Positions 1 through 5,403 of a DNA stretch of 5,403 bases are shown piece by piece. The first letter of the stretch is position 1. Each line of letters starts with the position of its first letter. Source of the stretch: Spirochaetales bacterium (lineage in GTDB: Bacteria; Spirochaetota; Spirochaetia; DSM-27196; SLST01). Where the stretch lies: positions 1 to 5,403 of the forward strand of contig JANQQY010000275.1 of NCBI GenBank assembly GCA_028284845.1, read 5' to 3'. Under the pieces are notes generated by a model. That model searched no databases, was not told where the DNA came from, and saw only the letters and a list, made by a program, of their open reading frames with translations. The translations under genes were made by a program, and so were the position numbers.

Positions 1-873
1 GCGGCTCTCACCGAGTTCGCTCATGAACCCCGCGGAGGCGGCTCCGGTGCTATTGAGTTTCGAATCGTGACCGATACCGCGCAGACGCAGTGGGTCAAGC
101 TGGACGCGCGATACGAGACAAAGCGGAGCGGTCGTATACGCAGGATCTTTGGGTCGTTTCAGCTTGTCACGCCGCTGCGAGCCGCTCTGCAGAAGCCCTA
201 CAACGAGAGCGTTTCGCTCGACTCGGTGGTTCACGAGGTAGCCCAAGGGGTCTGGGTGGGTCAACGGGATGGTCGATGCGTCTATGCAAACGAGGCGCTC
301 TGCTCTCTCGCCGGACTCGGCCGAGACGAGATTGTCGGGCACCAGAGCCTTCAGACGCTCCTTGGCGACCGCGATACCGGTGAAGCGCGGTTTGACGCCG
401 AGCTCATTCGATCCGACCGGAGAAGAGTTCCCGTTTTTGTCACACGGTCCACGGTTGGCGACGAGCTGGACGTCTACCTCATCGTTGACATGACCAACCG
501 TGAGAACGAGCGGAACGAGATCGAGAGTGCACGACTGATTCTTGAAGAGGCGTTTCGCGCCGGACCGATCCCGAGCCTCATCGTCGATAGCATCACGCAC
601 GCGGTGCTCGCAGCGAACGACGCATTCTGCAATGTGACCGGCTTCTCGCAGGCGGAGCTGGAGTCAGCGGGGTGGTTCGGGTTGGCGGACTATCGCGAAC
701 TCGATCAGCTCAATCAGATGATCTCATTGGTTGCCGAGCGTGACGGCGATCCCGGCACCCTGCGCATCCGCACTCGAGCGGGAGGGCAGGTCGAGTTTGC
801 CGTCGAAGTTCGCGATGTCGTCGCGGGGGACTCCGCGTCGGTTCTTTTGCTGCTTGAGGAGACAGGCTCCTAG
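1..873 (+). CDS. Multi-PAS sensory protein, C-terminal part (5' partial)
   Basis: The frame is open from base 1 to TAG at 871-873 (290 visible residues), so the gene begins outside the window. The GTG at 67 is unlikely to be the start: the codons before it read as the middle of a PAC motif, and together visible residues 18-57 (EFRIVTD...QWVKLDARYE...GRIRRIFGSFQLVT) match the end of a PAS_3-type fold. A second PAS domain covers about residues 74-168 (GVWVGQRDGRCVYANEALCSLAGL-type core, ending LIVDMTNREN). A third covers about 178-286 (PSLIVDSITHAVLAANDAFCNVTGFS core). PAS domains bind small ligands or cofactors, or mediate dimerisation. The protein stops directly after the third PAS: no histidine kinase, GGDEF, EAL or methyl-accepting module follows, so any output domain must be upstream. 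No transmembrane segment is visible in this part. PAS assignment is secure; the overall function is unknown. Confidence 0.88.
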   Translation, partial: AALTEFAHEPRGGGSGAIEFRIVTDTAQTQWVKLDARYETKRSGRIRRIFGSFQLVTPLRAALQKPYNESVSLDSVVHEVAQGVWVGQRDGRCVYANEALCSLAGLGRDEIVGHQSLQTLLGDRDTGEARFDAELIRSDRRRVPVFVTRSTVGDELDVYLIVDMTNRENERNEIESARLILEEAFRAGPIPSLIVDSITHAVLAANDAFCNVTGFSQAELESAGWFGLADYRELDQLNQMISLVAERDGDPGTLRIRTRAGGQVEFAVEVRDVVAGDSASVLLLLEETGS

Positions 874-2075
874 CGCTCGGACTCCGAGTTCGGCCCTTCA
901 TCGTCGCGCTCGGTTGTGCTCGAGTCGGTGCTCTTGTTGTGGGCAGGCTCATCGCTCGCGGCGCTCTTTGAACCGTCGGACGTTGTGTCCGTGTCACCCT
1001 GGTCTCGAGTTGCGAGTTCTGTGCGGTATCGCTTCGCGAACTGCTGCCAGACAACGATAAAGAGGGCAGCCACGAGCGGCCCCACGAGGAAACCGATGAT
1101 GCCGAGCCAGGCGATCCCTCCGATCGTCGAGAGGAGTGCGAGCGCCGGGTGTAAACCTGAGCGATCGCCCAAGAGCTTCGGCTTGATCACGTTCTGGGTA
1201 ATGGCGACACCGCCAATCCCAAGCACCACCAGAGCGATGCCGCCCAGAACCCGGCCGGTCAGGATGAGAATAACTCCGGCGGGAATAAGGACGAGGTTCG
1301 TCCCAATCAGCGGGATCATCGAGAGGATTGTGATGATGATTCCCCAGAGGAAGGGCGACGGCAGCCCAAAGATCAGAAAAAGGATCGCCCCATAGGAGCC
1401 TTCAATGAGGCCTATGATCAGCGTGGAGATGATGGTCGCCGTGGTTGTTCGCCTGGTCTCCTCTGCGATCTCACGAAGCTCACGGTTGGGCATGGGGATG
1501 ATGTTGTAGACCGTGGCGAGGAGTCGGCGCCCGGTCTCAAAGAAGAAGAACATCAGGAGCAGTACGACGATGAAGTTGATCAGTGCGGAGGTGGCACTCA
1601 CGACACTTCGCTGCCCCGCCTCGAGAATCAGATTCGACCCGGTCCGAACGGCGTTCCGAAACGACTCTGAGAGATCGATCTCTGCCAAGCCCTCTACGTA
1701 GTCACCGACGAACGGGATGTCACGCGCCCAGTCGAGAACCGACACCGTGCTGATACGAGTCGTCAGTTCCGGGAGACGCTCGATCGCGGCTTGGTAGCCA
1801 TCGACGGCCTCCGCGGAGACGATCGCCCCAATCGTGACAACCGGGACCACGACCACGATAAACGAGAGCAGCACCATCAGAATCGTCGCCAATGTTCGGC
1901 GCCCGCCCAGTCGTCGCGTCAAGCCCTCGTGCCACGGGAAGAGGATCGACGTGAAGACCGCGGCCAGAAAGATGTCGAGTATGAACGGCTGCATCACAAG
2001 GTAGAAACCGTAGGTCAGGACAACCAGGATCAGCAGAAAGAATAGCTCTATGATTCGAACCCGTGGTGCTTCCAT
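870..2075 (-). CDS. AI-2E transporter family (UPF0118/PerM-like) membrane protein
   Basis: This 401-residue polytopic inner-membrane protein has about eight hydrophobic segments: near residues 8-28, 31-48, 61-88, 161-180, 212-237, 241-258, 259-296 (probably two) and 310-345. Family hallmarks are the soluble loop between segments 3 and 4 (about 90-155), GLPSPFLWGIIITILSMIPL followed by IGTN (237-260), and the C-terminal block NVIKPKLLGDRSGLHP then STIGGIAWLGIIGFLVGP (295-333). The family is named after E. coli TqsA, proposed to export the quorum signal AI-2, but other members act as Na+(Li+)/H+ antiporters or are uncharacterised, so the substrate cannot be assigned. The ATG at 2075 is preferred over an in-frame start at 2147: it has a strong GGGAGAG Shine-Dalgarno, and the longer form adds 24 charged residues and would overlap the divergent rel-like gene. 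Residues about 350-401 form a hydrophilic Asp/Glu/Ser/Thr-rich tail, probably disordered and cytoplasmic. The stop overlaps that of the convergent PAS gene. Confidence 0.92.
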   Translation of the reverse strand: MEAPRVRIIELFFLLILVVLTYGFYLVMQPFILDIFLAAVFTSILFPWHEGLTRRLGGRRTLATILMVLLSFIVVVVPVVTIGAIVSAEAVDGYQAAIERLPELTTRISTVSVLDWARDIPFVGDYVEGLAEIDLSESFRNAVRTGSNLILEAGQRSVVSATSALINFIVVLLLMFFFFETGRRLLATVYNIIPMPNRELREIAEETRRTTTATIISTLIIGLIEGSYGAILFLIFGLPSPFLWGIIITILSMIPLIGTNLVLIPAGVILILTGRVLGGIALVVLGIGGVAITQNVIKPKLLGDRSGLHPALALLSTIGGIAWLGIIGFLVGPLVAALFIVVWQQFAKRYRTELATRDQGDTDTTSDGSKSAASDEPAHNKSTDSSTTERDDEGPNSESER

Positions 2076-2078
2076 CTT

Positions 2079-2085
2079 CTCTCCC
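2079..2085 (-). promoter_or_regulatory. Shine-Dalgarno site of the AI-2E family gene
   Basis: On the minus strand the sequence reads GGGAGAG, then AAG, then ATG at 2075. The GGAG core sits 5 nt from the start codon. This decides the start in favour of the 401-residue protein rather than the longer reading from 2147. Confidence 0.75.
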
Positions 2086-2086
2086 G

Positions 2087-2095
2087 TGTTACGAT
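2087..2095 (+). promoter_or_regulatory. Candidate extended -10 promoter for the rel-like gene
   Basis: TGTTACGAT matches the pattern TGn-TAnnnT, an extended -10 element (hexamer TACGAT, 4 of 6 to TATAAT). It ends 8 nt before the GTG at 2104, so transcription starting at the usual distance would begin at about 2102-2104 and give an essentially leaderless mRNA. No convincing -35 hexamer is seen about 17 bp upstream, which is tolerable for an extended -10. The overlapping minus-strand hexamer TATCGT (2096-2091) could serve the divergent transporter gene, but it has no recognisable -35. This is motif resemblance only. Confidence 0.35.
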
Positions 2096-2103
2096 AGCGT
2101 CTC

Positions 2104-3405
2104 GTGATCGCAGTTAGCCTTCCGCTTCCATCGCGCGATGATCTCAAGCGCCGGTATTCGGAGCACGTCGATGTCTACGACAAGCTCCTGTTCGAGTTGC
2201 AACGACGCTTTCGTTCTGCAATCAAGAACTGCGGTCTGCGTTCCACCATAAAGTACCGAGTGAAGAGCTTTGAGAGCTACTACGCGAAACTCCTCCGAGT
2301 AGCCCGCTCCGCCTCTGAGGATCAGGTCGTCGTCACCGACATCATCGCACTCCGGATTGTGTGTCCGTTTCTCGAGGACGTCGCACTTGCCGAGCGCTGC
2401 GTGCGGTCACAGTTCGGCGTTCGCGAGGTTGAACGCAAGGGAGCAGAGTTCAGCGCACGTGAGTTTGGATACGAGTCGGTCCATTGTCTCGTTGCCGTCC
2501 CTGAGGATCTCCTTGAAAGCTTCCACCTCCCCGGGCCGATCGAATGTGAAGTCCAGATTCGGACGATCCTCCAGGACGCATGGGCGGAAGTAGAGCATGA
2601 GCTGGTCTACAAGGCCGAGTTCACGCCGTTTGAGGACTCAGTCCAGAGAAAGCTCGCCGCCCTGAACGCGAACCTGAGTCTCTCAGACATCACCTTTCAG
2701 GAGATACGCGACTATCAGCGTCGGCTTCAGGATCAACTGCAGACACGACGCGAGAGCTTCTGGGAACTGGTGACGCAGAAGCTTGGAGAGTCGAGCGATA
2801 CCGACGCCCACCCCGACCTCCTTGGCGACGAGGGCGGCACCTTCGGCGTTGATCCCAATCTTGCGAACGGGCATGGGGATTCAGAGCACGCGACCTCGCA
2901 GGGTCCACATACCGAGTGGAGTGTGAGTTCGGGCGGACTCGACGGCCTGCTGCTCGAAGCGTTGCAGGCTCACAACCAGGGTGCGTACGACCATGCCGTT
3001 GAGGTCTACAGCTCGATTCTCGCCTCAGCGCCCCGAGCCTTTGTGCGTGCGATCGTCCTCATGCATCGTGGGATAGCGCACATGGCGAGCGAACAATATG
3101 AGATGGCGCTCAAAGATTTTTCTGTCGCCCTCGATATCGATCCCGAGAATCTACGACCGCGATTTTTGCGCGGCACCGCGTATCGGATGACCGGTGATCT
3201 CGAGCGTGCCGAACGCGATTTCTCAGACTGTCTCAATCGTGATCCCTACCGGGTGGAGTGTCTCCTTCAGCGAGCCGGGGTCTATGACCAGCTCGCGAGG
3301 ACCGATGAGGCAATCCTGGATTGCCGACGTGCACTCGAGATCGAACCTGAACACGCCGCCGCACGTCAGTTGCTCACAAGTCTCACGGAGGGCACCAATG
3401 GCTGA
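2104..3405 (+). CDS. RelA/SpoT-type synthetase domain protein with C-terminal TPR repeats
   Basis: This 433-residue protein begins with a RelA/SpoT nucleotidyl (pyrophosphokinase) domain, about residues 10-200. The ATP/acceptor-site signature RVKSFESYYAKL (52-63) keeps the R-x-K...S...K pattern. DIIALRIVC (79-87) carries the metal-binding Asp79. FGYESVHCLV (121-130) holds the base-stacking Tyr123 and His127. ECEVQIRTILQDAWAEVEHE (147-166) includes Glu149 and Gln151. Known family members transfer pyrophosphate from ATP to GDP/GTP to make (p)ppGpp; some toxin relatives modify tRNA 3' ends instead. There is no HD hydrolase, TGS or ACT domain, so it is a short synthetase rather than a long RelA/SpoT. 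A polar linker (about 228-278) leads to roughly four TPRs (283-310, 316-349, 350-383, 384-422), which suggest a protein partner. The usual Lys-x-Asn before Gly-Tyr is Arg-Glu-Phe here. GTG at 2104 is the first start after an in-frame TAG at 2095-2097; no Shine-Dalgarno precedes it. It overlaps the downstream aldolase gene by 8 bp. Confidence 0.9.
   Translation: MIAVSLPLPSRDDLKRRYSEHVDVYDKLLFELQRRFRSAIKNCGLRSTIKYRVKSFESYYAKLLRVARSASEDQVVVTDIIALRIVCPFLEDVALAERCVRSQFGVREVERKGAEFSAREFGYESVHCLVAVPEDLLESFHLPGPIECEVQIRTILQDAWAEVEHELVYKAEFTPFEDSVQRKLAALNANLSLSDITFQEIRDYQRRLQDQLQTRRESFWELVTQKLGESSDTDAHPDLLGDEGGTFGVDPNLANGHGDSEHATSQGPHTEWSVSSGGLDGLLLEALQAHNQGAYDHAVEVYSSILASAPRAFVRAIVLMHRGIAHMASEQYEMALKDFSVALDIDPENLRPRFLRGTAYRMTGDLERAERDFSDCLNRDPYRVECLLQRAGVYDQLARTDEAILDCRRALEIEPEHAAARQLLTSLTEGTNG
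3387..3392 (+). promoter_or_regulatory. Shine-Dalgarno site of the threonine aldolase gene
   Basis: GGAGGG lies inside the last codons of the rel-like gene, 5 nt before the ATG at 3398. It selects this ATG over in-frame starts further upstream (for example 3194), which would only translate shadow sequence within the rel-like gene. Confidence 0.75.
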
Positions 3406-4426
3406 GCGCTTCTTTGCAAGCGACAACGCGTCTCCCGTTCATCCCGCCGTGATGGAGGCGCTCGCTCGCGCGAACGTTGGGCATGCGATCTCCTACGGGG
3501 ACGACCAGTGGACAAGAGAGGCGGTAGCCGCGCTCAAACGTGTCTTTGGCCGCAGAACCTCGATCCACTTTGTCTACAACGGGACCGGTGCCAACGTGGT
3601 GGGGATAGAGGCCGCACTCGCGTCCTACAACGCGGTCATCTGCACAGATGTCTCGCACCTCCACACCGATGAGTGCGGTGCACCCGAAAAATTCACTGGC
3701 GCGAAGCTTCTCGCGGTCGCATCTGAAGACGGAAAGATCGACCCTGAGGCCATCCTTCGCGAACTGCATGTCGTTGGCACCGAACATCATTCGCAGCCGC
3801 GAATCGTATCGATCACGCAGTCGACGGAACTCGGGACTGTCTACTCCACCGAACTCGTCCGTGAGATAGCAGGCGTCTGTCATAAGAACGATATGCTCCT
3901 CCATATGGATGGGGCACGGATCAGCAACGCCGCCGTCGCCTGCGACTCCGACATCGCCGGTATCTCCGGCAAGCTGGGCGTTGATGTCCTCTCCCTGGGC
4001 GGTACGAAGAACGGCCTGATGTTCGGCGAGGCCATCGTACTCTTCTCGCCAAGGCTCGAGCCCGCGATGAAGTACATCCGGAAGCAGGGCATGCAGCTCG
4101 CGAGCAAGATGCGTTTCATCGCAGCCCAGTTTCGGGCGCTCTTTTCAACCGATCTCTGGGTTGAGCTGGCGAAGAACTCCAACGAGATGGCAGGTCTGCT
4201 GCGGACTCGTCTCGAGCGGATCCCCGGTGTTGAGGTGGTCTATCCGGTCGAGGCCAACGCCGTCTTCGCTCGCCTCCCGGCGAAGGCGATCACGTCGGTT
4301 CAGGATGAGATCTTCTTCTATGTGTGGGATCACTCCCAATCCATCGTTCGGCTGATGTGCTCGTGGGACACGACCGAGTCCGACGTTGAGGCGCTCGTTC
4401 AAGCGGTGGAGAGTGGCGTCGCGTGA
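3398..4426 (+). CDS. ltaE: Low-specificity L-threonine aldolase (PLP-dependent)
   Basis: The enzyme cleaves L-threonine or L-allo-threonine to glycine and acetaldehyde, in the cytoplasm, with pyridoxal phosphate; related members also act on other beta-hydroxy amino acids. The 342 residues match the usual family length of about 340. Visible signatures in fold-type I order: N-terminal FASDNASPVHP (6-16); GHAISYGDDQWT (28-39); FVYNGTGANVV (58-68), the phosphate-binding region; SHLHTDECGAPE (86-97), with the His expected to stack on the cofactor; HMDGAR (169-174), with Asp171 for the pyridine nitrogen; SLGGTKNG (199-206), with Lys204 as the Schiff-base lysine; and RLMCSWDTTE (318-327), with an Arg expected to bind the substrate carboxylate. 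The GGTKNG, QLASKMRF and MCSWDT motifs resemble the Pseudomonas-type low-specificity enzyme as I remember it. All catalytic positions appear intact. It starts within the end of the rel-like gene and ends in a GTGA overlap with the next gene, so it is the middle gene of a coupled operon. Confidence 0.93.
   Translation: MAERFFASDNASPVHPAVMEALARANVGHAISYGDDQWTREAVAALKRVFGRRTSIHFVYNGTGANVVGIEAALASYNAVICTDVSHLHTDECGAPEKFTGAKLLAVASEDGKIDPEAILRELHVVGTEHHSQPRIVSITQSTELGTVYSTELVREIAGVCHKNDMLLHMDGARISNAAVACDSDIAGISGKLGVDVLSLGGTKNGLMFGEAIVLFSPRLEPAMKYIRKQGMQLASKMRFIAAQFRALFSTDLWVELAKNSNEMAGLLRTRLERIPGVEVVYPVEANAVFARLPAKAITSVQDEIFFYVWDHSQSIVRLMCSWDTTESDVEALVQAVESGVA
4408..4413 (+). promoter_or_regulatory. 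Probable Shine-Dalgarno for the downstream PAS gene
   Basis: GGAGAG lies in the 3' end of the aldolase gene, 9 nt before the GTG at 4423. The spacing is a little long but acceptable, and the GTGA stop/start overlap would also allow coupled re-initiation. Confidence 0.5.
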
Positions 4427-5403
4427 CACTCTGTCTCCTGCTCTCCGAGCCGTTCCTCGATCGAACCGCTCTGCAGGTGACTCAATCGCTCCCCATCGGG
4501 AATGTCAGAAGTGTTCGTAGCAGCAAAGAGCTTACTGTGGCGCTCTCGGAAGAGCCCCATGACGTTGTTCTCGCCTCGTGGTCGCTCATCGCATCGGCCG
4601 GACCTGAGACAGTTGAGCTTCTGGCGGATGTCCAGTTCGTCCTTGCACTGACTGAGAACGAGCTCCGGAACGACATCCTTTCCCGCACCTCGGAGGTTGG
4701 ATCGCCCTCCGACTTTCTCGTCTACTCCGAGGGCGACTCCTCCGAGTCGTTCGCGCGGGAGGCGATCGTCCGAATTGCAAACGCGTTCAGGCGGACGCAG
4801 CTCAGTACCCATGAGCGACAGCAGCAGGAGGCAATCACCCGTTCGCTCCAGGAGATCGTCTATCGCCTTGATGAGGACGGCCGGTTTGTCTACCTGAATG
4901 ATGCGATCATGCAGATCGGCTACGAGCCGGAGGATTTGCTCGGGAGGCACTTCAGTGAGCTCATTGATCCCGAGGTCGTCCCCCTGGTCAGCCGCGAGCA
5001 TGTCCTTCCTGCTCTGGCCGGGTCGTCGACGGGAGCTGAAAACTCGCCAAAACTGTTTGACGAGCGTCGGCGAGGCGAGCGACGCACCGTAGGTCTCGAG
5101 GTCGTGCTCCAGGGAGCCGGTCGCCTTTCCGAGTCTCAATTCGTGGGCCTTGTCACTGCGAGCGGCGACATTGTGATGGAGCTTGACGGCTCCGCCACGG
5201 TCGTTGGGACGGTCGGTGTCATCCGAGACATCAGTGCGGATGCGCGCGCATCGGACTCGCTGGGAAAGCTCTACACCATTGCGGACACCGCCCCCTACGG
5301 AATCATCGTGACCGACGCGAATCTGTCGATCGACTATGCGAACCCGGCACTCTATCGGACTCTCGGCATTCTTCCGCTTGACCTCATGGGTGCCTCGTTC
5401 GGC
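4423..5403 (+). CDS. Sensory protein: degenerate receiver-like N-terminus plus PAS domains (3' partial)
   Basis: The frame is open from GTG at 4423 to the window edge (327 residues visible, no stop), so the C-terminal output module is not seen. Residues 1-125 have the alternating hydrophobic pattern of a receiver (CheY-like) domain: MTLCLLLSEP as strand 1, HDVVLASWSL as strand 3, QFVLALTE as strand 4, DFLVYSE as strand 5 and a final helix. However, the acidic pair after strand 1, the phosphoacceptor Asp and the strand-5 Lys are absent, so it looks like a non-phosphorylated pseudo-receiver. A charged helix (about 122-143) leads to a PAS domain at about 140-273 (IVYRLDEDGRFVYLNDAIMQ core, closing with VGTVGVIRDIS, a PAC ending). 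A second PAS begins near 282 (APYGIIVTDANLSIDYANPA) and is cut. No membrane segment is seen. The GTGA overlap with the aldolase stop at 4424-4426 places it in the same operon. It could be a sensor histidine kinase, a diguanylate cyclase or another output type; this cannot be told. Confidence 0.85.
   Translation, partial: MTLCLLLSEPFLDRTALQVTQSLPIGNVRSVRSSKELTVALSEEPHDVVLASWSLIASAGPETVELLADVQFVLALTENELRNDILSRTSEVGSPSDFLVYSEGDSSESFAREAIVRIANAFRRTQLSTHERQQQEAITRSLQEIVYRLDEDGRFVYLNDAIMQIGYEPEDLLGRHFSELIDPEVVPLVSREHVLPALAGSSTGAENSPKLFDERRRGERRTVGLEVVLQGAGRLSESQFVGLVTASGDIVMELDGSATVVGTVGVIRDISADARASDSLGKLYTIADTAPYGIIVTDANLSIDYANPALYRTLGILPLDLMGASFG

Noticed and set aside
67..69. GTG at 67 as the start of the first PAS gene
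   Set aside because: The frame is open upstream to base 1, and the upstream residues (GAIEFRI) complete a PAC motif, so the GTG is an internal valine codon.
876..888. Small inverted repeat CTCGG-ACT-CCGAG just after the PAS gene stop, considered as a terminator
   Set aside because: The stem is only 5 bp and no T-run follows on either strand. It also lies within the transporter's C-terminal codons (Ser/Glu/Arg-rich), where such repeats arise easily.
2076..2147. N-terminal extension of the AI-2E family protein starting at 2147
   Set aside because: The extra 24 residues are charged and unlike the family, they overlap the start of the divergent gene, and the ATG at 2075 has a clear Shine-Dalgarno.
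3194..3397. Upstream extension of the threonine aldolase reading frame
   Set aside because: These 68 codons overlap the TPR region of the rel-like gene in another frame. The ATG at 3398 has a good Shine-Dalgarno and gives the normal family length.
3383..3904. Minus-strand open frame (173 codons) inside the threonine aldolase gene
   Set aside because: It lies antisense to conserved aldolase motifs, has no recognisable domain and no supporting start context.
4399..5139. Long minus-strand open frame (246 codons) opposite the last gene
   Set aside because: The plus strand over the same bases encodes a clear PAS domain and is open from 4423 to the end of the window. The minus-strand translation has no recognisable domain and is a codon-bias shadow.

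Overview
The window is a densely packed bacterial chromosomal segment with fairly high GC and no tRNA, rRNA, insertion sequence, CRISPR array or long non-coding stretch. It holds five protein-coding genes, two of them cut by the window edges. No marker allows firm taxonomic placement. The mix of multi-PAS signalling proteins, an AI-2E-family permease and a RelA/SpoT-TPR fusion would fit a free-living environmental bacterium. A GC-rich spirochaete is one possibility, but that is a guess from general gene content.

Layout, left to right. (1) The 3' end of a plus-strand multi-PAS sensory protein (1-873); it is open from base 1, so its start lies outside the window. (2) A minus-strand AI-2E transporter-family membrane protein (2075 down to 870). 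Its stop codon is interlocked with that of the PAS gene in the palindrome CTAG at 870-873. (3) A 28-bp divergent intergenic gap (2076-2103). (4) A tightly coupled plus-strand cluster: a RelA/SpoT-type nucleotidyl synthetase domain fused to about four TPR repeats (2104-3405), a low-specificity L-threonine aldolase (3398-4426, overlapping by 8 bp), and the N-terminal part of a second PAS-containing sensory protein (from 4423, overlapping by 4 bp as GTGA, running off the right edge).

The three plus-strand genes on the right are very probably one transcript with translational coupling: an alarmone-synthetase-like protein, an amino-acid (threonine/glycine) enzyme and a sensory protein. A link between nucleotide second-messenger signalling and amino-acid metabolism is an attractive reading but remains an inference.

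The most interesting points are: the unusual architecture of the Rel-like protein (synthetase only, no HD hydrolase, no TGS/ACT, TPR tail) and its altered substrate-binding motif; the apparent leaderless GTG start of that gene next to an extended -10-like element; and a degenerate receiver-like N-terminus without the phosphoacceptor Asp in the last gene.
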